From G023898405 sp964368985 (lineage in GTDB: Bacteria > Myxococcota > UBA727 > JABDBI01), in assembly GCA_964368985.1 (NCBI GenBank), contig CAYJDW010000002.1, forward strand, positions 1 to 64,000: a stretch of 64,000 bases of DNA, given 5' to 3'. Shown here one piece after another: positions 16,866 through 25,586 of this stretch. How positions within the stretch are numbered: position 1 is the stretch's first letter; every line of letters starts with the position of its first letter. The notes beneath the pieces are model-generated. The model was given only the letters and a program-made list of their open reading frames with translations, did not search any database and was not told the DNA's origin. Position numbers and translations under genes: made by a program.

Positions 16866-17480
16866 ATGTTAAAAAAAATATTCAGCCTGGCGCTTCTTTT
16901 GTGCCTCAGTCTCCTCGACATTGGTTGTCGCGGCTACAGTAGCACCGAGCCACCTATCCACGTGAATCCCAATATGGATACCCAAGAAAAGGGTCGTCCT
17001 TATCGACACAGTGATTTTTTTCACGACGGTCAATATATGCGCAGCCCGATCGAGGGCACAGTGGCTCGCGGTGCTCTAAAAGAAGATGAGCATTTTTATT
17101 TTGGCAAAATCGATGGTCAACCGGCCAAGTCACTTCCAGCCAGTCTGGTCATCGACGAGGCTTTCTTGAAGCGTGGCCAACAAATTTATAATCGAACCTG
17201 TGCTGCTTGCCATGCTCATGTCGGAGATGGCGACGGAATCGTGGGCCGGCGTTTGATGGTAAAGCCTACCTCACTGCACAGCGATTACATGTACGGATTA
17301 GCACCAGGCCATTATTTTGATGTTATCACCAACGGTATTCGCACCATGCAGCCCTACAAACACATGATCAGTGAAAAGGATCGTTGGGCCGTAGTGAGCT
17401 ATATCAGGAGCCTACAAATCAGCCAGGATATGAATGGCAAATGGATAGAAAGGAGTTCATCGTGGTGGAAACAACCGTAG
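16866..17480 (+). CDS. actE: Alternative complex III subunit ActE, monoheme cytochrome c
   Basis: Membrane-attached cytochrome c of the complex and likely electron exit towards the caa3 oxidase. The N-terminal hydrophobic segment ends in DIGC (Cys about 19), an atypical lipobox that may carry lipid. One heme site, CAACH, stands near residue 113-117, and a late Met in the region TMQPYKHM could be the sixth ligand. The start abuts the actD stop. The stop overlaps the actF start region by about 19 bases. Confidence 0.9.
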   Translation: MLKKIFSLALLLCLSLLDIGCRGYSSTEPPIHVNPNMDTQEKGRPYRHSDFFHDGQYMRSPIEGTVARGALKEDEHFYFGKIDGQPAKSLPASLVIDEAFLKRGQQIYNRTCAACHAHVGDGDGIVGRRLMVKPTSLHSDYMYGLAPGHYFDVITNGIRTMQPYKHMISEKDRWAVVSYIRSLQISQDMNGKWIERSSSWWKQP

Positions 17481-18682
17481 CTCTAACAAGCAATATTGAG
17501 CTTCCAAAAAACTCGCTCTTAAGTCGTTTGCCGCTGGTATTTATGGGCCTAGGCATCGCCGCCCTGGTATATTGGGCGACCCTCTATCAGGCGGACCATA
17601 GTCGCGCCATGTTTGGCTATTTATTTGGTTTTATTGTGGTGTTGTCTTTGGCTTTAGGCTGCTTGGTTTTCGTGTTGATTCAACACGTGACGCGCGCAGG
17701 CTGGTCTGTGGCAGTGAGAAGACTTGCGGAGAACGCAATTTCATTGCTGCCGCTATTCATCATTTTCTTCATTCCCATTGCTTTGTCGACGCATGATATT
17801 TTTCCTTGGACTCACGAAGATCATATCGATGAAATATTGAGCAAAAAGTTGCCTTATTTGAATGAGCAATTTTTTCTCATGCGCTCTTTCGGATATTTGT
17901 TGGTATGGGCAGTGATGGGTGTGGTTTTTTACCGTTTGTCCTTAAGTCAGGATGTCGGTAATAAATATGACGTCACGAAAACCATGCAGGCTTTGAGTGC
18001 GCCCTCAGTAATCATCTTTGGTTTGAGTGTTACTTTTGCGGCATTCGACTGGCTTATGTCTTTACAGCCACATTGGTATTCTACCATTTTTGGCGTGTAT
18101 TTTTTCGCTGGATGTCTGTTATTTGGTTTGGCTTTTATTAGCCTCATGGCCATGCTCTTACAAAAAATGGGTCTCATGAGAGATGTCATTAGCCCTGAGC
18201 ATTATCACGATTTAGGAAAGCTTTTGTTTGGCTTCACTGTCTTTTGGGCTTACATTTCTTTCAGTCAGTTCATGCTTTATTGGTATGGCAATATTCCAGA
18301 AGAAATTGAATTTTATACTCACCGCATGCTTAATGGTTGGGGCGCAGTTTCATGGTCCATCCCAGCTATTCACTTCTTCATTCCATTTTTCGCATTGATG
18401 TCGCGAGTTTTGAAACGCGTGAAACTTGTTCTCGCCATCAACTGCTTTTGGATAATTTTTGTGCACATGATCGATCTTTACTGGGTGATTTTGCCTAGCT
18501 ACAACGATCCAAGTGTTCACGAGGGACCAACTCATTTTCAGGTAGCTTTAGTTGATGTTCTCGCAGTTTTAGGCCTGGGACTGATATTTTTTGGTGCCTA
18601 TCTGCTGGTGCTCAGCCGTCGCAAACTGCTAGCGGTGGGCGATCCTCGTTTGAAAGAATCCTTGGCATTTGAAAATTTTTAG
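17462..18682 (+). CDS. actF: Alternative complex III subunit ActF
   Basis: Second large membrane subunit, a paralogue of ActC without the NrfD label: about ten hydrophobic helices in about 406 residues. The GTG at 17462 (or the next GTG, 17465) is preceded by AAAGGAG at good distance. A start at 17384 would overlap actE by nearly 100 bases and lacks such a site. Segments such as LSAPSVIIFGLSVTFAAFDW and FSQFMLYWYGNIPEE are typical of the family. In the complex ActF pairs with ActC and is proposed to take part in proton movement. Confidence 0.9.
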   Translation: MVETTVALTSNIELPKNSLLSRLPLVFMGLGIAALVYWATLYQADHSRAMFGYLFGFIVVLSLALGCLVFVLIQHVTRAGWSVAVRRLAENAISLLPLFIIFFIPIALSTHDIFPWTHEDHIDEILSKKLPYLNEQFFLMRSFGYLLVWAVMGVVFYRLSLSQDVGNKYDVTKTMQALSAPSVIIFGLSVTFAAFDWLMSLQPHWYSTIFGVYFFAGCLLFGLAFISLMAMLLQKMGLMRDVISPEHYHDLGKLLFGFTVFWAYISFSQFMLYWYGNIPEEIEFYTHRMLNGWGAVSWSIPAIHFFIPFFALMSRVLKRVKLVLAINCFWIIFVHMIDLYWVILPSYNDPSVHEGPTHFQVALVDVLAVLGLGLIFFGAYLLVLSRRKLLAVGDPRLKESLAFENF

Positions 18683-18691
18683 AGGTTGCTT

Positions 18692-19006
18692 ATGTCTCAC
18701 GATTACAACATAGCGGCTGAAGGCGATGTGAAGTCCACGGCGAGTAAACACATTGTCGTTTATTTGGTGATTTTGTGTGTGTCGCTTTTTCTCACCATCT
18801 ACGGCTTGATGATCATGTTTCGTTTTCAACTCGACGACGAGAAGGAAAAAAAGATTGGCGAGGTGCTCAGTCACGAATATTTGGATCAAAAAGCAGTGAG
18901 CGACGCCTATTTGTCGGGCAAGCAAGGAATTTTTGCCGATAAAGCTTCCATGCCGATTGAACAAGCCATGGCTCAATTCTTAAGCTCCTTACGACAGGGT
19001 CGGTGA
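18692..19006 (+). CDS. Small single-span membrane protein in act-cox operon
   Basis: Unassigned 104-residue protein with one transmembrane helix (about residues 22-45, YLVILCVSLFLTIYGLMIMF) and a charged C-terminal tail. The ATG at 18692 has GAGG six bases before it. Its position after actF and before SCO is where some organisms carry an accessory act gene (actG) or an assembly factor; a functional link is inferred from this position only. It has no heme or metal motif. Confidence 0.75.
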   Translation: MSHDYNIAAEGDVKSTASKHIVVYLVILCVSLFLTIYGLMIMFRFQLDDEKEKKIGEVLSHEYLDQKAVSDAYLSGKQGIFADKASMPIEQAMAQFLSSLRQGR

Positions 19007-19013
19007 ATTTATT

Positions 19014-19895
19014 ATGGGGAAGCTGATCGCATGCATCGTCGCTATCGCATTGTTCGCTGGCATACTTTTTTATGTCCTGAGCGATTTTGTGCGCGCGCCT
19101 GCAAAGCCTGAAGCCTCTCTTAGCCCGCAACCTGAAGGTTCTTTACGAGTTCCTCTTGCCTTGGAACAAGCGCAGATCGAAGACAAAGCGGGAGTGCAAG
19201 TTCCCCTTGATGTAGCTATGACCGATCAAAATGGTAAATCAGTTGTTTTGGGCGATTATTTTTCTCTCAGCGATCCACGCCCGGTGATATTGACTATCGG
19301 ATATTATGGCTGCCCCATGCTTTGTTCCTTAGTACTCAATGGCATGGTGGAAGGGCTAAAACAGGTTAGCTACAAAATGGGCAAAGATTATCGCGTGGTT
19401 TCAGTCAGCATCGATGATCGCGAAAAGCCGGATTTAGCGAAGAAAAAGCAAGAAAATTATTTAGGAGCGATGAACATGTCTCCTGAACAAAGTGATGCTT
19501 GGAACTTTCACGTGATGACCTCTGGCGAAGCAAAACGACTCGCCAATGCTGTGGGCTTTAATTATTATTTCGACGAGAAAAACGATCAGTTTGCCCACGG
19601 CGCAGGTTTTTTTGCTCTATCTCCCAAAGGCATCCTGTCCCGTACTTTATTCGGCATAACTTATACGCCCAGCGATATAAAACTGGCTTTAAGTGAAGCC
19701 GCTGATGGAAAAATCGGCTCATTTGTCGACAGAGTTCTCTTGAGTTGTTTCCACTACGATCCTGATTCACATCGCTATGGCGTTTATATTTTTGGTGTGA
19801 TGAGACTAGGCGGAATTTTGACGATCTTGATTTTAGGAACAGTCTTACTTTTATATTTTCGCGGTGAAAAGAAACGCGTGACTCCTTTGGCTTAA
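19014..19895 (+). CDS. SCO1/SenC family protein, membrane-anchored at both ends
   Basis: Second SCO-type copper chaperone in the window. The N-terminal helix (residues 4-22) is followed by a thioredoxin-like domain with CxxxC (YGCPMLC, Cys100 and Cys104) and a histidine in FAHGAGF. A C-terminal helix (ILTILILGTVLLLYF) is not present in the SCO at 3.7 kb. The 293-residue form with two anchors is typical of SCO proteins located in act-cox operons. It lies just before coxB, whose CuA centre it probably serves. Confidence 0.9.
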   Translation: MGKLIACIVAIALFAGILFYVLSDFVRAPAKPEASLSPQPEGSLRVPLALEQAQIEDKAGVQVPLDVAMTDQNGKSVVLGDYFSLSDPRPVILTIGYYGCPMLCSLVLNGMVEGLKQVSYKMGKDYRVVSVSIDDREKPDLAKKKQENYLGAMNMSPEQSDAWNFHVMTSGEAKRLANAVGFNYYFDEKNDQFAHGAGFFALSPKGILSRTLFGITYTPSDIKLALSEAADGKIGSFVDRVLLSCFHYDPDSHRYGVYIFGVMRLGGILTILILGTVLLLYFRGEKKRVTPLA

Positions 19896-19912
19896 AAGGT
19901 GCAGGGTTAGTG

Positions 19913-20908
19913 ATGGAAAATCTAGGCGAACTGCTCAAAATGGTGGTACCGGTCGAATGGCTTTTTAGCGTGATGCCGGAAGGTGTGTCTACTCACGCCA
20001 CAGCCCTCGACCGACTCTTTTGGTTCTTGCTCATCACGTGCGGTATTTTATTTCTTTCAGTTATCGTGCCGATGATAGCGATTATGTTTAGATACCGCCG
20101 TAAAACTCCAAATCAGCGGGCAGAATCGCAAAAAGATCATAACTTTTGGTTAGAATCAGCGTGGACCTTTTTGCCTTTTGTTTATTTGACCATACTCTTT
20201 GTGTGGGGCTTTAATCAGTTTCTCGACATGTATATTCCGCCTAACGATGCGAAAGAGCTCAGGGTTGTGGGGCAAAAATGGCAATGGTCCATTGATTATC
20301 CTAAAGAGGAAATCTCAGTGGCAGGCACGGGTGCTGAAATCTATGTGCCAGTGAATACGCCGATAAAATTAGTAATGTCGTCGCAGGACGTTATTCACAG
20401 TTTTTTCATTCCCAACTTGCGGGTAAAGCAAGACGTGGTGCCAGGTAGTTATTCAACTTTGTGGTTTGAGGCTAATAAAATCGGCACCTATCCAGTACTT
20501 TGTGCTGAATATTGCGGTGATTTGCATAGTCAAATGTTAGCCAAGCTGGTGGTAGTATCTGACGCGGCTTATGCTACTTGGCTTGAGGAGCAAAAAGCAG
20601 CTGATCAAGAGATGCCGCTACCTGAGCTTGGGAAAAAGCTCTACACCAAACTCGGTTGCGTAGCCTGTCATTCCACCGATGGCACTATCAAGCTTGCACC
20701 TACTTTCAAGGGCATTTATGGCAAAAAAGAAGAGCTCACCGATGGTACTTTTGTCACGGTTAACGACGACTATATTCGTCAATCAATTTTAACCCCACAA
20801 AAGCAAGTAACTAAAGGCTATGCGCCTATCATGCCTACCTTTCAGGGGCGCGTAAGTGAGCGGGATATTTCTGGTTTGGTGGCTTTCATTAAGTCGTTAA
20901 GCAACTAA
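19913..20908 (+). CDS. coxB: Cytochrome c oxidase subunit II with fused cytochrome c (caa3 type)
   Basis: Takes electrons through a covalent heme c and the binuclear CuA centre. Two N-terminal helices precede the cupredoxin domain with all CuA ligands (His162 in VIHSFF, Cys197 and Cys201 in CAEYCGDLHSQM, His205, Met208). A C-terminal cytochrome c domain carries CVACH at about 249-253, followed by a Met ligand in APIMPTF. This fusion defines caa3 oxidases. A GTG at 19910 directly precedes the chosen ATG. Confidence 0.95.
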   Translation: MENLGELLKMVVPVEWLFSVMPEGVSTHATALDRLFWFLLITCGILFLSVIVPMIAIMFRYRRKTPNQRAESQKDHNFWLESAWTFLPFVYLTILFVWGFNQFLDMYIPPNDAKELRVVGQKWQWSIDYPKEEISVAGTGAEIYVPVNTPIKLVMSSQDVIHSFFIPNLRVKQDVVPGSYSTLWFEANKIGTYPVLCAEYCGDLHSQMLAKLVVVSDAAYATWLEEQKAADQEMPLPELGKKLYTKLGCVACHSTDGTIKLAPTFKGIYGKKEELTDGTFVTVNDDYIRQSILTPQKQVTKGYAPIMPTFQGRVSERDISGLVAFIKSLSN

Positions 20909-20940
20909 ACAATAGATTATTTGATTTTTAAGAGGAAAAC

Positions 20941-22569
20941 ATGAGTAATAATAGTAATGCCCACGGCGCCAATTATTTGAGCAGTCCAAAAGGCTTTTGG
21001 TCTTGGGCTTTAACGCTCGATCATAAACGCATTGGTGTAATGTATTTAGTGTCTATTTTATTCTTTTTTATGATTGGTGGTTTATTTGCGATTGCTCTTC
21101 GTACGGAGCTTTTGACCCCCGGTAAAAATTTCGTCGATGCCAAAACCTATAACCAATTTTTTACGCTTCACGGCGCTATCATGGTGTTTTTGGTGATCAT
21201 TCCGGGTATTCCTGCCTCCCTAGGTAATTTCGTCTTGCCCTTGCAACTTGGTGCTAAAGACGTGGCATTTCCTCGATTAAATCTGATGAGTTATTACATA
21301 TATGTGATTGGCTCATTGTTTGCGGTATGCTCGATTATTTTTGGTGCCATAGATACGGGCTGGACTTTTTATGCGCCTTATTCTACGTCGGCTGAGGGCA
21401 AAGTGGTGCTCATGGTGACGGGCGCTTTTATTTTGGGGTTTTCCTCGATTTTTACGGGGCTCAACTTTATCGCCACTATTCACAAGCTTAGAGCGCCGGG
21501 CATGACCTGGTTTCGGATGCCGCTTTTCGTTTGGGGTATGTATGCCACCAGCATTATTCAGGTAATGGCGACTCCGGTGCTTGGTATTACTTTGGCTTTG
21601 ATCATTGTTGAGCGCGTCATTGGTATTGGTATTTTTAATCCAGCATTAGGCGGCGATCCTGTACTCTTTCAACATTTCTTTTGGTTTTATTCTCACCCAG
21701 CCGTATACATCATGATCTTGCCGGGCATGGCGATTATTTCGGAGCTCATTACGACCTTTAGTCAAAAACGTATTTTTGGTTACAGGCTAATTGCCTACTC
21801 ATCGATAGCTATCGCGATTATTAGTTTCTTGGTGTGGGGCCATCATATGTTTGCCTCAGGTCAGTCGGTATTGGTGAGTATGATTTTCTCGGCACTAACT
21901 TTTCTGGTGGCCATACCATCAGGTATTAAGATGTATAACTGGCTTGCCACCTTGTATAAAGGCTCTATCGCTTTTAATACGCCTATGCTTTACGCGCTGT
22001 CATTTATGTTTTTGTTCTGCATCGGTGGACTCACCGGCGTATTTTTAGGTGTTTTGTCGGTAGATATTCACTTGCATGATACCTATTTCGTAGTGGCACA
22101 CTTTCACTACGTGATGGTGGGCGGAACTATCATGGCTTTTGTTGGCGGCATTTATTATTGGTGGCCAAAAATGTTTGGCCGCATGTACAGTGAAAGATGG
22201 GGTGCCATAGCAGCGTGGTTGGTATTTTTAGGTTTTAATCTAACCTTCTTCGTTCAGTTTTACATGGGATCGCAAGGGATGCCCCGACGCTATTATAGTT
22301 ATCTTGAGCAGTTTCAAACCTTGCACCAAGTATCGACCTATGGTTCCTACTTACTGGGCATCGGTTTCTTTATGGCACTCTTCAACTTGATTCATTCTTT
22401 AGTTCGAGGACCAAAGGCGCCGGCAAATCCATTTCATGCGACAACTCTTGAATGGACTCACACACAGTCGCCGCCCATAACCCATAACTTTGATGTTCAG
22501 CCTATCTATAATCATGAACCTTATATCTACGAGGATGTACCGCATTCAATCCACGGACATAAAGGCTAA
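20941..22569 (+). CDS. coxA: Cytochrome c oxidase subunit I (A2-type heme-copper oxidase)
   Basis: Catalytic subunit with low-spin heme and the heme a3-CuB centre: twelve helices in 542 residues. Ligand segments are visible: FTLHGAIM (low-spin heme), FYSHPAVYIMILPG (CuB His and Tyr region), WGHHMF (CuB) and VAHFHYVMVG (heme ligands). The motif YSHPAV, with Ala instead of the Glu of HPEV, marks the A2 subfamily, in which a Tyr-Ser pair replaces the channel glutamate. This is the class that partners alternative complex III in Rhodothermus. GAGG lies at good distance before the ATG. Confidence 0.96.
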   Translation: MSNNSNAHGANYLSSPKGFWSWALTLDHKRIGVMYLVSILFFFMIGGLFAIALRTELLTPGKNFVDAKTYNQFFTLHGAIMVFLVIIPGIPASLGNFVLPLQLGAKDVAFPRLNLMSYYIYVIGSLFAVCSIIFGAIDTGWTFYAPYSTSAEGKVVLMVTGAFILGFSSIFTGLNFIATIHKLRAPGMTWFRMPLFVWGMYATSIIQVMATPVLGITLALIIVERVIGIGIFNPALGGDPVLFQHFFWFYSHPAVYIMILPGMAIISELITTFSQKRIFGYRLIAYSSIAIAIISFLVWGHHMFASGQSVLVSMIFSALTFLVAIPSGIKMYNWLATLYKGSIAFNTPMLYALSFMFLFCIGGLTGVFLGVLSVDIHLHDTYFVVAHFHYVMVGGTIMAFVGGIYYWWPKMFGRMYSERWGAIAAWLVFLGFNLTFFVQFYMGSQGMPRRYYSYLEQFQTLHQVSTYGSYLLGIGFFMALFNLIHSLVRGPKAPANPFHATTLEWTHTQSPPITHNFDVQPIYNHEPYIYEDVPHSIHGHKG

Positions 22570-22590
22570 ACCAGGAGCGGGAGAATTTTT

Positions 22591-23244
22591 ATGGCACACG
22601 ATGATAAAGCGGCGTTATTTCCCTTAGTGGATCATTACGCCGAGCCAGAGCAGCAACTTGAAACCGGTAAGCTCGGCATGTGGCTATTTTTGGCTACCGA
22701 AATATTGTTATTTGGCGGGCTCTTTGTGGCTTATTCCATCTACCATTTTATGCATCCCGATTTATTTCGAGAAGCGCATAAGTTCTTAGATGTAAAGCTC
22801 GGTGCCATTAATACCATCGTGTTGCTTTTTTCTAGTCTCACGGTAGTGCTTGCCATCCACGCGGCACAAAAAAATAAGCGTCACTTTGTGATCTTGAATC
22901 TCTCAATTACGATTTTGTGCGCGGTAGCTTTTCTCGTCGTGAAGTATTTTGAATATTCGCATAAAATTCACGCAGGACTTTTGCCAGGAACTTTTTTTAG
23001 CAACGGAAGTCTGTCAAATCCCGATCAGATTCACATCTTTTTCGGCATTTATTTTCTCATGACAGGTCTTCATGGTATCCACGTTCTCATCGGTATTCTT
23101 TTGCTCACATGGCTTTTATATCGCACGATTAAAGGTGATTTTTCGTCGCAATATTATATGCCGATTGAACTTGGTGGCCTTTATTGGCACTTGGTCGACG
23201 TGATTTGGATTTTCTTGTTTCCTCTTCTCTATTTGATTGTTTAG
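22591..23244 (+). CDS. coxC: Cytochrome c oxidase subunit III
   Basis: Integral membrane subunit that stabilises subunit I: about five helices in 217 residues, the short bacterial form. Typical segments are GKLGMWLFLATEILLFGGLF near the start, GLHGIHVLIGILLLTWLL, and ELGGLYWHLVDVIWIFLFPL at the end. It lies 21 bases after coxA with GGAG upstream, and the next gene starts 9 bases downstream. Confidence 0.94.
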   Translation: MAHDDKAALFPLVDHYAEPEQQLETGKLGMWLFLATEILLFGGLFVAYSIYHFMHPDLFREAHKFLDVKLGAINTIVLLFSSLTVVLAIHAAQKNKRHFVILNLSITILCAVAFLVVKYFEYSHKIHAGLLPGTFFSNGSLSNPDQIHIFFGIYFLMTGLHGIHVLIGILLLTWLLYRTIKGDFSSQYYMPIELGGLYWHLVDVIWIFLFPLLYLIV

Positions 23245-23253
23245 GAGTGGCCT

Positions 23254-23706
23254 GTGTCGCATACAGAAATGGTTCGAGGTCCTAAACCTCATACGCACTC
23301 AGTGTGGCTCTATTGGGGCGTATTCTTCGCCCTGGTTTTTCTAACGGGCGCGACGGTTTTATTAGCGCGCTTTGATTTTGGTAAGCTGAATTTGGTGGTG
23401 ACTTTGCTCATCGCTGGTACCAAATCTCTGCTGGTATTCGGCATTTTTATGCACCTTGCTTTCGATAACAAATTCTTCTCTGTTATTGTGGGAACCTCCT
23501 TTCTTTTTCTCGCCTTGTTTATTTTATTTCCCATGCTCGACATGGACTCTCGTGCCGACATAGATGCGCAACGCGCCAACTATTTGCCGAGGGACGAGCG
23601 AGTTTATAAACATGCGCTGGAAAAACCCGATGAATTGCCGCTGAGACCGGGCTTGCAGGAACCGCAAAAGGATAAATTAATTTTCATTAAGCCGGGTGAG
23701 CATTAA
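23254..23706 (+). CDS. coxD: Cytochrome c oxidase subunit IV-like protein
   Basis: Small prokaryotic subunit IV (CtaF/COX4-pro family): three transmembrane helices (about residues 17-37, 44-66 and 70-92), with GTKSLLVFGIFMHLAFDNKF typical of the family. A C-terminal polar tail of about 50 residues follows. The start is GTG with AGGAG upstream. Last gene of the act-cox operon, followed by repeats and a convergent gene. Confidence 0.88.
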   Translation: MSHTEMVRGPKPHTHSVWLYWGVFFALVFLTGATVLLARFDFGKLNLVVTLLIAGTKSLLVFGIFMHLAFDNKFFSVIVGTSFLFLALFILFPMLDMDSRADIDAQRANYLPRDERVYKHALEKPDELPLRPGLQEPQKDKLIFIKPGEH

Positions 23707-23747
23707 GGATCGATGTAGTGCGAACCTCTCTGTTATTCTTGGTCTGA

Positions 23748-23898
23748 TCCGCTTTGTTGCGTGAATAGGGAGTGTTTTCGGTACCGCCTGTCATCCTCCA
23801 GCTGGACTGGCGTTGTTGCATAAATGAGGACCGTTTTACCTCAACAACTCCTCTCCCGCTTGCGGGAGAGGCTAGGGAGAGGGTGGAGAGATATAAAC
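23748..23898. repeat. TIR-like motif copies plus palindromic repeat
   Basis: Holds two diverged copies of one motif: GCTTTGTTGCGTGAATAGGG (from 23752) and GCGTTGTTGCATAAATGAGG (from 23812). Each is followed by a GTTTT-containing run. The sequence resembles ends of IS5/IS903-type elements. Directly after lies a 57-base repeat (23842-23898) with core CTCTCCCGCTTGCGGGAGAG, nearly identical (55 of 57) to 61355-61411. It stands between convergent coxD and the gene at 23978 and may work as a terminator. The last 80 bases before 23978 show nothing notable. Confidence 0.6.
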
Positions 23899-23977
23899 AT
23901 AAAGGCTTTTCGAAGCAAAATCCTTCGTAGCAACAAAACTGGCCTGTCCAAAATTACAAATTCTTAATGCTCTAGTC

Positions 23978-25090
23978 TTACAATCTATTATCAACGCTTT
24001 TACTAATCAAACTCATAAGCACCGACACAATTTCCATAAGCCGAATAGCTTCAAACCCATAATCACGGTCACAAAGATCCATGAATTGCAGAAATTTAGC
24101 TGCGACATTTTCATGATCGCCATCGTCATTAATTTTCATGTGCAAATTAATAAATTCCGCCGCTTTATCAAAACCACCTTTCGATAAAAGCTGCGCCATG
24201 GGATCGGTATCTTCGTAATTACTGCGTTCAAATGCATCAATCGCCATGCAGAAGGCGAGGAAATTCCTTTGGGCGCAAAACTTCAGCATATGCATGAGCA
24301 TTCTGGTCTGAACACTTACTTCGATAGTTTTAGGATCTGCTCCCAAATGCATAAGCGCCTTTCCTAGTATTTTATCGTGCCCTCGCTCTTCGGCCATGAA
24401 TTCTTCTATCAGTGGCGAAGCTTGCCCGGCAAGTGCGATGGCTGGTTCTAAAGCTTCCTGACATTTTTCGGTAACATAGTGGTTTTGTCTCACCAGTTTA
24501 CAAAGCGCGGCTTTATAGGGTTCGGGCTTAAGCGCTTTCATGTCTTCAAAAATTTGAATTCCATCATCAGTGTTAATGAGCTCAAGCAAATGATAGCGAC
24601 GGGCAATACTAAATAAACTTTCCGGATGAACCGCTTTATTTATGGTGGAAAAATCCAAAGCGGCGGTACTATCCCATGTCCAATCTCGTTGAGGAAAAAG
24701 AGATAGAAGATCAACTAGGTCATTTTCTTCGAGCTCACTACTGTGCGGGACCATGGCATTAAAAATTTTGCTGAGGGTTTCAGAAAGACTGCCGTCTAAA
24801 AGCGAGCGATCCACGAGCCCATGTTGGTCTAAGGAAGGGGCAGTTTTATGGGTGGGAAGAATATAGGCGAGAGGGTATTCGCGAAAATGCTGGAAGAAAT
24901 TGTTGACTAAACCTAGGTCATCCGCTGTTAAACTATTGTCGCTCAGTTTCGTCTCTAGTGTCGTGAGTGCAGATTTATTGAAGAAGCTTTGACTTGTACT
25001 CGCTTCTATCCAGGGGGTTTTCAGTTTTACTTTTCCATTAAGAGTTTCCAAAGAAACTTCATCATAGGGCCAATAAATATGGTTGTTCAC
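23978..25090 (-). CDS. Haem-oxygenase-like diiron oxidase domain protein
   Basis: The C-terminal half (residues about 190-365) looks like the haem-oxygenase-like diiron oxidase/TenA-type helical bundle. Candidate ligands in family order are Glu235 and His238 (EERGH, an ExxH), Glu288 (IDAFE), then His317, Asp322 and His326 (a DxxxH). Members of this group cleave or oxidise small substrates and peptides with Fe. The N-terminal 190 residues, with an aromatic-rich start (IYWPYDEV), are not recognised and may bind a substrate. GAGGAGG lies just before the start. A hairpin separates it from the small secreted protein upstream on the same strand, which suggests a two-gene unit. Confidence 0.6.
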   Translation of the reverse strand: MNNHIYWPYDEVSLETLNGKVKLKTPWIEASTSQSFFNKSALTTLETKLSDNSLTADDLGLVNNFFQHFREYPLAYILPTHKTAPSLDQHGLVDRSLLDGSLSETLSKIFNAMVPHSSELEENDLVDLLSLFPQRDWTWDSTAALDFSTINKAVHPESLFSIARRYHLLELINTDDGIQIFEDMKALKPEPYKAALCKLVRQNHYVTEKCQEALEPAIALAGQASPLIEEFMAEERGHDKILGKALMHLGADPKTIEVSVQTRMLMHMLKFCAQRNFLAFCMAIDAFERSNYEDTDPMAQLLSKGGFDKAAEFINLHMKINDDGDHENVAAKFLQFMDLCDRDYGFEAIRLMEIVSVLMSLISKSVDNRL

Positions 25091-25102
25091 GTATCCTCCT
25101 CG

Positions 25103-25167
25103 AAAAAATCGCAGCTAAACGATTGTCTTGATCCAACGTGGGTTGGAGCAATGTAAGCTGCGATTTT
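25103..25167 (-). terminator. Intercistronic hairpin with T-run
   Basis: Read on the minus strand, perfect 11-bp arms AAAATCGCAGC and GCTGCGATTTT (25157-25167 and 25105-25115) enclose a 41-base loop. The loop has an inner CCAAC/GTTGG pairing, and the second arm runs into TTTTTT. It lies between the small secreted protein gene and the diiron-oxidase-like gene, directly before the latter's ribosome site. It may lower expression of the downstream enzyme relative to the small protein. Confidence 0.65.
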
Positions 25168-25180
25168 ATTTCAAGTGAGA

Positions 25181-25489
25181 TTAGAGTTGAGCCGCGTTTG
25201 GTGGCATGCACATATGAATTTCAATTGGGAAACGGCTTTCCTCTTCTCTTTTTCCTGTGTACATGGAAACTTGGCCTTCAGCACAGCCATTAGCCATCAA
25301 TGGCAATTGTCGGATGGTATTGTTACGCGTTTGGTCGCAACCACCTGCTCCCATACCGCCGTCTTCTTCGGAATAAACGCTAAGACAATATGTTTTAGTT
25401 TCTGTATTACCAAATCCAGGCATAATGAGAGCAAAAGAAGTGGATGCAGAAATGGCTAAAGCAGCAAGAGAAATGGTTGTTTTTTTCAT
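25181..25489 (-). CDS. Small secreted cysteine-containing protein
   Basis: Unrecognised 102-residue protein with a clear Sec signal (cleavage after SFA, about residue 20). The mature part of about 80 residues has four cysteines (35, 51, 69, 94) that could form two disulfides, and a Gly-rich stretch DGGMGAGGC. It is first in a minus-strand unit with the diiron-oxidase-like gene. The juxtaposition raises the possibility that it is the substrate or partner of that enzyme, but this is inference. Confidence 0.65.
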   Translation of the reverse strand: MKKTTISLAALAISASTSFALIMPGFGNTETKTYCLSVYSEEDGGMGAGGCDQTRNNTIRQLPLMANGCAEGQVSMYTGKREEESRFPIEIHMCMPPNAAQL

Positions 25490-25586
25490 GATTTTATCTC
25501 CATTTTAAAGTAATCGAAAGAATTACTTAAGCACGGTGCAGTGAGCTCCCAGAAACTGGTTTAGAGGCGCAGCTAAAGGGTTTCAC

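Noticed and set aside
23707..23977. A full insertion sequence
   Set aside because: Only TIR-like motifs and palindromes are present; there is no transposase reading frame.
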